60,994 nucleotides of DNA, taken from contig CALLOB010000063.1 in the NCBI GenBank assembly GCA_938005315.1, positions 1-60,994 of the forward strand, in the 5' to 3' direction. Source of the stretch: an uncultured Phycisphaerae bacterium. GTDB lineage: Bacteria; Planctomycetota; Phycisphaerae; UBA1845; PWPN01. The notes beneath the pieces were generated by a model. That model did no database searches. It saw only the letters and a program-made list of their open reading frames with translations, and had not been told where the DNA came from. Below are positions 43,441-52,435 of the stretch, in pieces (positions within the stretch are counted from its first letter, which is position 1; the number at the start of each line of letters is the position of its first letter). A program made the position numbers and the translations under genes.

Positions 43441-46400
43441 ATGCGCGAAGCCCTGCGATCGGTTCTGCGGATCGTTCGTGCCTGCGTGCTGGCCCAGGCG
43501 GCGATCGCGTATGCCTCCTCGCCGGTCGTCGAGGATCCGGCCTCGATCTTCCTCCGGCCCCCAGCGGAGGCCCGCCCCTGGGTGTACTGGTTCTGGTCCG
43601 ATGGCAATCTGACCCGAGAGGGCATCACAGCGGATCTCGAAGCCATGGCCCGGGTGGGCATCGGCGGCGTCCTCATCATGGAGGTCGATCAGGGCGTTCC
43701 CGCCGGGCCGGTGCGATTTATGAGCCCGGCATGGCGGGAGATGTTCCGGTTCGTGATGGCCGAGGCGGACCGCCTGGGCCTTGAGGTCTGCATGAACAAT
43801 GACGGCGGCTGGACCGGCAGCGGCGGCCCCTGGGTCACGCCCGAACACGCCATGCAGATGGTGGTCTGGACCCGGACGCAGTTGCAGGGACCGCTCCACT
43901 TCCAGGCTTCACTCCCGCGGCCCCTGGCGGTGCGCGACTGGTACCGCGATATCGCCGTGCTGGCGTTTCCCACGCCGCCGGATGACCTGCCGCTCATGAG
44001 TGAGCGCCGACCCGCGGTGACGGCCGTCCCGTCCGAGGGCTTCGAGGCCGCGGCCATCCTCGACGGCAATCGCGCAACCTGCGTCCGCCTGGCGAACCCG
44101 GGTCCCGACCGACCGCCGCACGTGCAGTTCGAGTTTGCCGAACCCTTCGCCGCCCGGTCCGTCTCCGTGGGTTGCGACGAGTGGCAGACGCTCTGGGGAT
44201 TCAAGATCGACATCGAGATCCAGGTCTCGGACGACGGCACGACATACCGGCGCGCGGCTGAAGCGAGGTCTTCCTGGCCGCTGACGTGCATCAACTTCCA
44301 ACAAACCTCCGCCCTTTTCTACCGCGTGGTGTTCCGTACCAACGCCCCCCGGATACTGCTCTCGGAGGTCGAACTTCACGCGGCGCCGCGGATCCAGGAG
44401 ATCGCCGGCAAGGCAGGCTACGTCCGGCAGGACGGCTTCGCCCCCACGACCGATCCGGCCGGCCTGGCGGTCGGCGCCGTGCCTCGCGAATCGATCCTCG
44501 ACCTGACCGCGCGGATGACCCCCGACGGACGGCTTGATTGGGACGTGCCGGACGGGGCCTGGACCGTTCTGCGCATCGGCCACACGCCCACCGGCCGGGA
44601 GAATTCGCCGGCTCCCCGCGAGTCGATCGGCCTGGAATGCGACAAGCTCAGCCGGGAGGCCGTTCAGGCCCACTTCAGCGGCTTTATCGGCCGGCTTGTG
44701 GAGGACCGCGACCGCGACGCCCGCCGCTGCCTGAAATACACCCATATCGACAGCTGGGAGGTCGGCTCGCAGAACTGGACGCCCGGGATGCGCGTGGAGT
44801 TCCAGGCCCGCCGGGGTTACGACCCCGTGCCGTTCCTGACAACCCTGACCGGCCGTTATGTGGATGACGTTCAGACCACCGAGCGGTTCCTGCGAGACTT
44901 GCGCCGGACGATCGCCGACCTCCTGGCCGAGAACTACGCCGGCGGTCTTGCCGAAATCGCCGGGCGACACGGCCTGCAGCTCTCGATCGAAGCCTACGGC
45001 GACTGCCTGATGGACAACCTGGCCTGCGCCGGCCGGTGCGATATTCCGATGACCGAGTTCTGGGTCGGCGGCGGGGTGCTCCCCATCGCCAAAGCCATGG
45101 CCTCGGCGGCTCATACGCATGGCCGCCCGCTGGTGGCGGCCGAGGCGTTCACCGCCGCCCCGGACGTCGGCAGGTGGCAGGATCATCCCGCGGCGCTGAA
45201 GCCGCTCGGCGACCGGGCCTTCTGCCTCGGTGTCAACCGCTTCGTGATCCACCGCTACGCCGCCCAGCCCTGGCTGGACCGCGTGCCCGGCATGACCATG
45301 GGCCCCTGGGGGATCCACTTCGAACGCACCAGTACCTGGTGGGACAAGTCCGGACCCTGGCTGGACTACCTCGCCCGCTGCCAGGCGCTGCTGCAACGCG
45401 GGCTTTTCGTGGCCGACATCGCCTGGCTGTGCGGAGAGGATGCGCCGAGCGATCTGCCGCCGAGAGAACACCTGCGGCCGGCGATACCGCCGGGCTACGA
45501 CTTCGACGGCTGCACCGCCGAGACGGTGTTGGAGCGGATGAGTGTCCGCGACGGCCGGCTGGTGCTGCCGGACGGCATGAGCTACCGGCTGCTGGTCCTG
45601 CCGTCGGGCGACAGCATGACTCCCGGTCTGCTGCGGCGCATCGGGGAACTGGTCGAAGCGGGAGCCACGGTGGTCGGCTCGCGGCCGACCGCTTCGCCGA
45701 GCCTCGAGGGCTACCCGGATTGCGACGCCGAGGTGCGCCGGCTCGCGGACCGGCTGTGGACTCCGGACGGCGGCGGACGGGCCGTCGGCCAGGGATGCGT
45801 GATCAGCGGAAAGCCGCTGGGAGAAGTGCTTTCCGCCCTGAATCTGCCGCCGGACTTCGAGTGCGAGGACGGCCTGCAGTACATCCACCGCCGGATCGGC
45901 TCCGACGACGTCTACTTCGTCGCAAATCCCGAAACCCATGCGGTGGCGACGGTGGCTGGTTTCCGAGTCGGCGGCCGCCGCCCCGAGCTCTGGGATCCCA
46001 TGACCGGCCGCATTGTTCCCGCCGCGATGTATGCCTGCGAAGGCGAGCGGACCACGCTGCCCCTGCGGCTGGAGGCGGGGGGATCGATCTTCGTGGTGTT
46101 CCGCAACCAGGACGACGCCTTCGACCCCGTGGCCGAGGTTGCCCGCGGCGGCCACCCCCTTCTGCGGGCCTCCCGGTCCGGCCTGAACGCGCTAGTGAAG
46201 CGGGCGGTCTATGGCGTGCTCGACGACCCGGCGCGTTGCCGCGACGTGCGCGACCGGGTGCAGCGACTGGCCGATGAGGGGCGGCGACGGTTCGTGGTGT
46301 CCACCCTGGCCGTCGACGGCGACCCGGCACCGGGGACCGTCAAGACGCTCGTCGTCGAGTACGTCATCGAGGGCCGGCCGTTCTCGATCACCGGTCTGGA

Positions 46401-47385
46401 CGAGGATGTCGTCGAATTCAACGAAAACCCCGCCGTGATCACCGTCGAAAAGGCCGTCTACGGACCGCCGGGTGACGCGGGCCGCACGCTGGACTTCACC
46501 GATCGCCTGCGTCATCTGGTCGCGACCGGGCGGCGCAGTTTCCCTTACGACGCCGTCACCCGCGGCGCCGCCCCGGCTTTCCTCGTGGTCAAGACCCTGC
46601 ACGTCGACTACACCGTCGATGGCCGCCGGGAAACGACATCGTGCGTGGACGGGGGGTCGATCACGCTGATCGGCAGGGAAGCTCGCGATCCGGGCGTCCA
46701 GGTCGGCTGCGACGCCGACGGCCGGCCGGTCATCGAGGTCGCGCAGCCGGGGGTTTACGAGGTCAGGACCGCCTCCGGGGCCGTGTCGCGGCTGGATGCA
46801 CGCGACGTGCCCGATCCGATGACGCTCATGTGTCCCTGGGAGCTGACCTTTCAGCCGGGCCGCGGAGCCCCGCCGCGCGTGACCCTGGACCGCCTGGTCT
46901 GCTGGACCGAGCACCCCGATCCTGGCGTGCGGTATTTCTCCGGTGCCGGGATGTACCGTGCGACGATCGATGTGCCCGCCGAGCGCCTGGGCCCCGACCG
47001 GCGGTTGTATCTGGATCTCGGGCGGGTCTGCGTTCTGGCCGAGGTCAGGCTCAATGCCCGTCCGATCGGCGTGCTGTGGAACCCTCCGTTCGTCGCCGAC
47101 ATCACCGATGCCGCCCGCCCCGGCGCCAACGACCTGGAGATCGAGGTGGTCAATCTCTGGCCCAACCGCCTGATCGGCGACGAGCAGCTCCCGGACGACT
47201 GCACCGTGGAGGGTTCGCAGATCAGGGAATGGCCGGCCTGGCTCCTGGAGGGTCGGCCAAGCCCCACCGGGCGGCTGACGTTCGCGACCTGGCGGCATTA
47301 TCGCAAGGACTCCCCGCTGCAGCCCTCGGGTTTGATCGGCCCGGTGCGGCTTCTGAGCAGTCGCGTGTACAGAGTCGGCCGGTAG
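43441..47385 (+). CDS. GH106-type alpha-L-rhamnosidase with tandem inserted repeats
   Basis: A 1314-residue secreted enzyme; GH106 enzymes remove alpha-L-rhamnose from pectins and other glycans. A signal peptide (about 1-26) is followed by the GH106 barrel marks WVYWFWSDGNLTREGITADL, ARVGIGGVLIMEV and LGLEVCMNNDGGWTGSGGPW, then HIDSWEVGSQNWTPGM, LAENYAGGLAEIAGRHGLQL and the late NRFVIHRYAAQPW. A discoidin-like insert lies near 200-320. About residues 915-1075 hold two roughly 85-residue repeats, each opening with KAVYG (VKRAVYGVLDDPARCRDV and VEKAVYGPPGDAGRTLDF) and ending in a V-K-T-L-x-V-(E/D)-Y strand. The C-terminus is a beta-sandwich with LDLGRVCVLAEVRLNARPIG. The lyase gene follows after 16 bases. 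Confidence 0.85.
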   Translation: MREALRSVLRIVRACVLAQAAIAYASSPVVEDPASIFLRPPAEARPWVYWFWSDGNLTREGITADLEAMARVGIGGVLIMEVDQGVPAGPVRFMSPAWREMFRFVMAEADRLGLEVCMNNDGGWTGSGGPWVTPEHAMQMVVWTRTQLQGPLHFQASLPRPLAVRDWYRDIAVLAFPTPPDDLPLMSERRPAVTAVPSEGFEAAAILDGNRATCVRLANPGPDRPPHVQFEFAEPFAARSVSVGCDEWQTLWGFKIDIEIQVSDDGTTYRRAAEARSSWPLTCINFQQTSALFYRVVFRTNAPRILLSEVELHAAPRIQEIAGKAGYVRQDGFAPTTDPAGLAVGAVPRESILDLTARMTPDGRLDWDVPDGAWTVLRIGHTPTGRENSPAPRESIGLECDKLSREAVQAHFSGFIGRLVEDRDRDARRCLKYTHIDSWEVGSQNWTPGMRVEFQARRGYDPVPFLTTLTGRYVDDVQTTERFLRDLRRTIADLLAENYAGGLAEIAGRHGLQLSIEAYGDCLMDNLACAGRCDIPMTEFWVGGGVLPIAKAMASAAHTHGRPLVAAEAFTAAPDVGRWQDHPAALKPLGDRAFCLGVNRFVIHRYAAQPWLDRVPGMTMGPWGIHFERTSTWWDKSGPWLDYLARCQALLQRGLFVADIAWLCGEDAPSDLPPREHLRPAIPPGYDFDGCTAETVLERMSVRDGRLVLPDGMSYRLLVLPSGDSMTPGLLRRIGELVEAGATVVGSRPTASPSLEGYPDCDAEVRRLADRLWTPDGGGRAVGQGCVISGKPLGEVLSALNLPPDFECEDGLQYIHRRIGSDDVYFVANPETHAVATVAGFRVGGRRPELWDPMTGRIVPAAMYACEGERTTLPLRLEAGGSIFVVFRNQDDAFDPVAEVARGGHPLLRASRSGLNALVKRAVYGVLDDPARCRDVRDRVQRLADEGRRRFVVSTLAVDGDPAPGTVKTLVVEYVIEGRPFSITGLDEDVVEFNENPAVITVEKAVYGPPGDAGRTLDFTDRLRHLVATGRRSFPYDAVTRGAAPAFLVVKTLHVDYTVDGRRETTSCVDGGSITLIGREARDPGVQVGCDADGRPVIEVAQPGVYEVRTASGAVSRLDARDVPDPMTLMCPWELTFQPGRGAPPRVTLDRLVCWTEHPDPGVRYFSGAGMYRATIDVPAERLGPDRRLYLDLGRVCVLAEVRLNARPIGVLWNPPFVADITDAARPGANDLEIEVVNLWPNRLIGDEQLPDDCTVEGSQIREWPAWLLEGRPSPTGRLTFATWRHYRKDSPLQPSGLIGPVRLLSSRVYRVGR

Positions 47386-47401
47386 AGGCGGAGGTTGCGC
47401 C

Positions 47402-50400
47402 GTGATCAACACGTTCACCAGAGGTCAACGTCCGGCGAAGCTTGCGCGTCCGTGTGTCCGGGTCCTCCGACCGTGGGCGGCCCGGCTGGTGGCCGTGTGT
47501 GCCATCACGCTGCTTACTCCGGCGGGAAAAGCCGCGACCGGGGCGCCGGCCACCGCATCGTCTCCGGCCGGGATCGTTCTGCGGCCGCCGCTGCCGGTCT
47601 GGCCCTCGGACTACGAGACCATCGGCGAAACCCGGCCGGTCTTCCGGCTGAACGGCCGCTACGGCGCAAAGCGGTACCGGATCGAGATCGCCCCCGACGA
47701 GTCGTTCGCTGAAGCCCGGGTTTCCCAGCAGGCCCGTGTCGAGGACGACGGCGGTATCACGCCGGTGGTGTTCGTGGACAGCCCGGGCGAACCTCTGACC
47801 GTCGGCCGCTGGTACTGGCGTGCGTTCTGCGCCGGCGAGGACGGCGACTGGACGCCCCCGGCCAATCACCGGGTCTTCTTCGTGTCCGACCGCGGGCCGG
47901 ACCGACCCGATACGTCCCGGGCGGGTCAACCGCCGCGTCTGTTGATCCGGTCAACCGAGATTCCGGCCTTCTGCGAGCGGGCGGCGCGTTCCGAGGCTTT
48001 GGGCATGGGGTGGCGCTACCTGTTGAACGCCGCACGCCAGGCCCTGGAGGTGGACCCGCCGGATGAGAGCTACGCCCGCAGCGGCGCAGGCCAGCACGGC
48101 AACTACAGCCTGGCGGCCAACTGGTACCACCGCCACCTGCTCAACGTCGCCTTTGCCGCCGCGGTGACCGGCGAGCGCCGCTTCGCCGACCAGGGCGTCC
48201 GCATGCTCATGACCGCCTGCGGGTATCGGCGCTGGCTGGGCCCGCTGTTCGACGACCGGGCGTACTTCGATCCACCGTGGACCTCGGCGCTGGAGACCGC
48301 GATGATGACCGTCGCGGTGGCCACCGGCTACGACATGCTCTATCCCTTTCTGGACGACACGCAGCGACGCGAGGTCCGCGAGGCCCTGGCCGAGAAGGGT
48401 GTCCGCCCGCTGATCCGCGACTGGGTGGATCCGGTCTCGGCCTCACGCCTGCCTCGCCATCAGACCCCGACCGGCAACTGGGTCATGGTCTGCACCGGAT
48501 CGGCCGGGATCGGCGCGCTGGCCCTGCTCGGTGAGCATCCCGAGGCCGCCGAATGGGTCCGGCTGGCCCGGGACCGCACCCGCGCGTGGCTCCTGGATCG
48601 CGGCGGTGACTGGTTCGTCGACAACCCCTACGCCCGCAACCGGCCGACGCCAATTCCCGTCATCGGTCCGTCGGAACCGAACTTCGGGCCCTGCGGCGGC
48701 TACAAGGAAAGCATCGGCTACATGCATTACGCCATGATCTATGTGGCCGCCTTCGGGGATGCACTCCAGCGGCTCACCGGCGAGGACATTTTCCGGTATG
48801 TGCCGGCCAACCTGCTCGAGCATCCCGCGTTCAGCACCATGTCCTGGCCCGACGAAGCCGGCGGCAACGTCCGCACGGCCATGGTGGACTTCGGCGACAG
48901 CGGGCCCGGTCCGCGCCTCGAACAGGTCTGCACCGCGATGATGAAGCATCGCCGCGACGGCCTGGCTGCCTGGCTTTATCGCCGCACGGTGCCGGCACCG
49001 ACGTCGGTGCGGTCGCTGCTGTGGCACGACGACACCGTTCCCGAGAAACCGCCCTCGCCGGATGTGCCCATGGCGGTGTTCCCGGGTATCGGGCAGGTGG
49101 TGCTGCGGGCCGGGTGGTCGCCGTCTTCGCCCATGGCCGCCATCAAGTTCCATCAGAACCGCGGCCACCACGACCTCGGGCAGTTCGTGCTCTTCGGACC
49201 CGGCGGACCGTCGCTGATCGATTCCGGTGTCGCCCCCTACGGCAGCGACGTGTACGACCGGTACGCCGCCCGAACGCACGGCCACAACGTCGTGCTGGTC
49301 GATGATCGCGGCCAGACCCGCGCTGACGGCAGGCTGCAGAGCGCCCTGGCCACGTCCCGCCTTGCGGCGGCCTCCGGCCAGCTCGCCGCGGCCTATCCCG
49401 ATGCTCTGCAAAGCTGGATCCGCGATTTGGTCCTGCTGCCTGGCGGCGTCGTGGTGGTGGCTGACGAACTGATCGGGATCGGGCCGCGACGCTTCGATTT
49501 GCTGCTGCATCCCGGCGATGAGTTCAGTCTCTCGCCCGACGGCGAGCTGGTCATTGGACGTACCGGCCGGGCCGTGGTCCGCGTTGCCGCCGACGGGTTG
49601 CTTGAGCCGGTGATGACCGACGGATTCCAGGGCACGCTCGCGCGCAAGTACGTGCGCTGGAACACCCGTGAACCGGTGGAAAGGCAGGCTTTCCTCACCG
49701 TCTGCCACTGGCCGGAAATCGCCCCGCCGGGAGCCGGCCCGCCGCTGGTGGAGACCGAAGGGCCCTCAAGACGACGCCTCACACGAATCGGACCGGACTG
49801 CCGGATGATGCTGCGCACCGGCCGGGAGGCCGCCGGACACAGCGCTCCCGACGCCCGGCTGGTGGCCGTCTGGGAGGAAGCCGGAAGGCGAAGCCGTTGC
49901 CACGCGGTGATTCTGGGCGGCAACCGGCTGACCCTTGAAGGACGCGAACTGTTCCGCTCCACGCACACGCTTGATGCGGCCATCGAGTTCGCTTCCCCGC
50001 TGCGGGCCCATCTTCGCACGTCGGAACCGGCCCGGGTGCAGTTCGCCGTCGAGGAGCCCGCCGACTACGTTCACCTTGACGGACAACCGGTCAAGGCCGC
50101 GCGCATCGCTGGAATGGTCGCGCTGGATGTTCCTGCCGGCGAAAGCCGGGTGGAGATCGGCGACGCCCCCGGGCCGCTTCGTCGCCTTCCCGGGCTGGTG
50201 GCCGATGATCTCATGCCCGTCCGACCCTGCCCGGACGCCCTCGCCTACCGCAACGACGCCCGCGTCCGGGCCAGCAGCGAGGCCGAACCCGGCCTCATGG
50301 CCGTCGACGGCGATCCCAACACCGCCTGGGTTTCCATGCCGGGGTTCTCCATGCCGCAGTGGATTGATATCAAGCTGCCCGAACCCCGAAGGCTGGCCGC

Positions 50401-50635
50401 TGTGATCATCGATGTCCCGTTGCCCTGCGCGGGCCGGCTCGAGGAGTGGAACGAATCGGACGCTACGTGGAACGCGATCGGGGGTTTCGAGGCCTCGCCT
50501 CGGTCGCTGTCATGCACTGTGCCCTGCGGCGATGAGCCTCGGCAGAGGATTCGCGTGCTGGTCGAGACGCTGGATCCCAACAGTCGTGCGGCGGCGATCA
50601 CCGAGATCGTCCTGAAAGAGACGGACGCGAGGTGA
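47402..50635 (+). CDS. Heparinase II/III-family polysaccharide lyase with C-terminal discoidin domain
   Basis: A 1077-residue secreted protein starting at GTG 47402, 8 bases after GGAGG. An N-terminal signal reaches about residue 45. Residues 55-165 form a fibronectin/DUF4962-like beta domain (WPSDYETIGETRPVFRLNG), 190-560 an alpha/alpha toroid (GNYSLAANWYHRHLLNVAFA, WTSALETAMMTVAVATGYDM, PTGNWVMVCTGSAGIGALAL), and 575-900 the heparinase II/III beta-sandwich with KFHQNRGHHDLGQFVLFGPG and HGHNVVLVDDRGQ. The tail has a discoidin-like domain (VRASSEAEPGLMAVDGDPNT near 950). It probably cleaves an acidic, uronate-containing polysaccharide by beta-elimination, and may be co-transcribed with the GH106 gene. 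Confidence 0.8.
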   Translation: MINTFTRGQRPAKLARPCVRVLRPWAARLVAVCAITLLTPAGKAATGAPATASSPAGIVLRPPLPVWPSDYETIGETRPVFRLNGRYGAKRYRIEIAPDESFAEARVSQQARVEDDGGITPVVFVDSPGEPLTVGRWYWRAFCAGEDGDWTPPANHRVFFVSDRGPDRPDTSRAGQPPRLLIRSTEIPAFCERAARSEALGMGWRYLLNAARQALEVDPPDESYARSGAGQHGNYSLAANWYHRHLLNVAFAAAVTGERRFADQGVRMLMTACGYRRWLGPLFDDRAYFDPPWTSALETAMMTVAVATGYDMLYPFLDDTQRREVREALAEKGVRPLIRDWVDPVSASRLPRHQTPTGNWVMVCTGSAGIGALALLGEHPEAAEWVRLARDRTRAWLLDRGGDWFVDNPYARNRPTPIPVIGPSEPNFGPCGGYKESIGYMHYAMIYVAAFGDALQRLTGEDIFRYVPANLLEHPAFSTMSWPDEAGGNVRTAMVDFGDSGPGPRLEQVCTAMMKHRRDGLAAWLYRRTVPAPTSVRSLLWHDDTVPEKPPSPDVPMAVFPGIGQVVLRAGWSPSSPMAAIKFHQNRGHHDLGQFVLFGPGGPSLIDSGVAPYGSDVYDRYAARTHGHNVVLVDDRGQTRADGRLQSALATSRLAAASGQLAAAYPDALQSWIRDLVLLPGGVVVVADELIGIGPRRFDLLLHPGDEFSLSPDGELVIGRTGRAVVRVAADGLLEPVMTDGFQGTLARKYVRWNTREPVERQAFLTVCHWPEIAPPGAGPPLVETEGPSRRRLTRIGPDCRMMLRTGREAAGHSAPDARLVAVWEEAGRRSRCHAVILGGNRLTLEGRELFRSTHTLDAAIEFASPLRAHLRTSEPARVQFAVEEPADYVHLDGQPVKAARIAGMVALDVPAGESRVEIGDAPGPLRRLPGLVADDLMPVRPCPDALAYRNDARVRASSEAEPGLMAVDGDPNTAWVSMPGFSMPQWIDIKLPEPRRLAAVIIDVPLPCAGRLEEWNESDATWNAIGGFEASPRSLSCTVPCGDEPRQRIRVLVETLDPNSRAAAITEIVLKETDAR

Positions 50636-50701
50636 ACATGCCGATCGCAGGGGTTGAACGGGAACACGCGCCGCAGGTTCACCGCCTCCGGAGACGGCGG
50701 T

Positions 50702-50968
50702 TCACTCGGTTTTAGGCGATTCGGGCTTCCAGTCCCGCTTGAACGGCTTGACCACCAGGCCGTTGCGGATCGCCTTGGCGCTCGCTCGCACGCGGACGAC
50801 CTTGCCGTCGATCAAGGCCCGCACCTTCTGGACGTTGGGCTTGAACTTTCGCTTGGTCTTGCCGGTCACCTTCCGGCCCACGCCGCCGAGATACTTGGCT
50901 TTGCCGCGCCGGGCGTAAGACCTGCCGCTGGTTGTCTTCTTGCCAGTAAAATAACAGATTCGCGACAT
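50702..50968 (-). CDS. rpmB: 50S ribosomal protein L28
   Basis: A structural protein of the large ribosomal subunit. The 88-residue protein has SRICYFTGKKTTSGRSYARR, KRKFKPNVQKVRALIDGKVV and RVRASAKAIRNGLV, the standard L28 order. ATG 50968 is chosen over GTG 50974 because GGGAGG is 7 bases before the ATG but almost touches the GTG. The Cys-x-x-C zinc pair of many L28 proteins is absent: only one Cys is present at the start. Its promoter (TATAAT at 51109-51104) lies about 140 bases upstream, leaving a long leader. A GC-rich hairpin overlaps the stop. Confidence 0.95.
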   Translation of the reverse strand: MSRICYFTGKKTTSGRSYARRGKAKYLGGVGRKVTGKTKRKFKPNVQKVRALIDGKVVRVRASAKAIRNGLVVKPFKRDWKPESPKTE

Positions 50969-51103
50969 CGCCACACCTCCCGCTCGTCGTGGAAATACCG
51001 CACGGTCGCTGCTGCGGGCCGGCGGCGCGAACTACCGTGCCTCTCGCAGGCTCCGGCCGCTTCGCTGGCCGCCCCTTGCCCGGGACTCATTGCCGAGCCG
51101 CGC

Positions 51104-51131
51104 ATTATACCTCGGCCACGGTCGGCCGCAA
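51104..51131 (-). promoter_or_regulatory. rpmB promoter
   Basis: On the minus strand TTGCGG (51131-51126) and TATAAT (51109-51104) are 16 bases apart. The leader to the rpmB start would be about 130 bases, long enough for control by a ribosomal protein, though no fold was worked out. Confidence 0.45.
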
Positions 51132-51343
51132 TGCCTCAGCTGGAGCCTTTGATACCCCGCCACAGGCAGTCGGGGCGTCAACTTCAGTCGCCGACTTATG
51201 GGACCGATAGACAACAGAGGCGACAGCTATGGGTCGATCCACGCTGGCCGCAGCGTGGCCACCTGTACCGCCGCCGAAGGGGCCGGTACGGCGAGGAATG
51301 ACTCTCTTGATTCATAACTGATTGCTGATAAATGACTTAAGAA

Positions 51344-52402
51344 ATGAAAGACAACCCTGAACCACCTGGCGGCAACGCTTCAGAAACGAATGCTCTCCCG
51401 GACATCCAGCTGCTGTCGGCCCGGACCGGGCAACTCGTGGAGATGATTCGCGCCGCCGGGGCTCGTCTCGATGAGCTTTGCTGCCGGCCCCAAGTCGTAC
51501 TCCAGCAGGCCCGGGCTCAGTCCACCCAGCTATCCGCGCTGAACCAGGAGGCCGCGGCGTTATCTGCCCAGCTTGAGCTTAAGATAGGCGCGGCAAAAGA
51601 CTTGAACAAATCCATGGAATCGCGGACGGCGGCCCTTCAAGACGTCCTGAACCTCACTGAGGCCGCCACCAGAGGGCTGATGGAGCGTGTCGGCCGCGCC
51701 CAGCAGTTGGCCGAGCATTTCAACAGCCAGGTTGAGGAAATCGGGCGGCGGATGCAGGGCTTCGAAACGCTGATTGGCCAGGCCGGATCGGCCGGGAAAG
51801 CCGCAGGGCAGCAGACCTCCGCCGCCGAGAAGGCCGCTGCCGAGGCAGCTCAGGCGGCCAGCCAGGCGGCTCAAGCCGCCCGGCAGCTCAACGAGCTGGG
51901 TGCCCAGTGGCACAGCGGGGCTGCGTCTCTGGCCGCTGAACAACGCAAGCTCATCGACGCCAGCCGCACGGCCGCCGGCGAACTGCAGCTGCTGATCGGG
52001 CAGGCCACCCGGCTGGAAGAGGCCTTTCGCCGGGAAGCCGGCTCGCTGGGCGCGATGCTGGATCGGGCGGCCGCTGAGAGGCAGACCTGGAGCGCGTTCC
52101 TGGGCAAACTGCCGCGCCGGGCTCGCCGCGCAGTTGCTTCCACCCCACAGGTGCCCGGATCCCGGCGACCGCCCGGCGGGTCTGCAGACGCGAGGCAGGG
52201 GGCGATGGCGTTTTCCACGACTGCTGAGCAGCCTGGCGTTCTGACCCCGCCGGGGCCGTGTGGCGATGCGGGGGCGCCAGCGGCTCTCGCCGCGCGCATC
52301 CGGCGTCTGGCGGGCCTTGTTCGCCAGGCCGGAGCCGCTGCCTCGCAGTGTCCGGGAGCAGGGAAAGACAAGCCGGTCCCGGATTCCGTCGCATCCAGTT
52401 GA
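51344..52402 (+). CDS. Coiled-coil hypothetical protein
   Basis: A 352-residue protein dominated by Ala/Gln/Glu-rich helices (about 20-250), with heptad-like stretches such as LSALNQEAAALSAQLELKIG and AEKAAAEAAQAASQAAQAAR. The tail (about 270-352) is Pro/Gly-rich and disordered. No signal peptide or membrane segment is seen. The ATG at 51344 has only a weak upstream GAAA, and -10-like TAAATG lies 9 bases before it, another possible short-leader start. Its stop (TGA 52400-52402) overlaps the -35 box of waaF. The composition suggests a structural or scaffold role, not a named family. Confidence 0.65.
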   Translation: MKDNPEPPGGNASETNALPDIQLLSARTGQLVEMIRAAGARLDELCCRPQVVLQQARAQSTQLSALNQEAAALSAQLELKIGAAKDLNKSMESRTAALQDVLNLTEAATRGLMERVGRAQQLAEHFNSQVEEIGRRMQGFETLIGQAGSAGKAAGQQTSAAEKAAAEAAQAASQAAQAARQLNELGAQWHSGAASLAAEQRKLIDASRTAAGELQLLIGQATRLEEAFRREAGSLGAMLDRAAAERQTWSAFLGKLPRRARRAVASTPQVPGSRRPPGGSADARQGAMAFSTTAEQPGVLTPPGPCGDAGAPAALAARIRRLAGLVRQAGAAASQCPGAGKDKPVPDSVASS

Positions 52403-52427
52403 GTCGCCGTGCGGCCGGCGCTACAAT
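52399..52427 (+). promoter_or_regulatory. waaF promoter, apparently leaderless
   Basis: TTGAGT (52399-52404) and TACAAT (52422-52427) are separated by 17 bases, and ATG 52436 begins 8 bases after the -10 box. There is no ribosome-binding site in between. The -35 overlaps the stop codon of the upstream coiled-coil gene. Confidence 0.6.
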
Positions 52428-52435
52428 AGACGCCC

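Noticed and set aside
43909-46155. A 748-codon minus-strand frame opposite the GH106 gene
   Set aside because: Antisense shadow of the GH106 coding frame.
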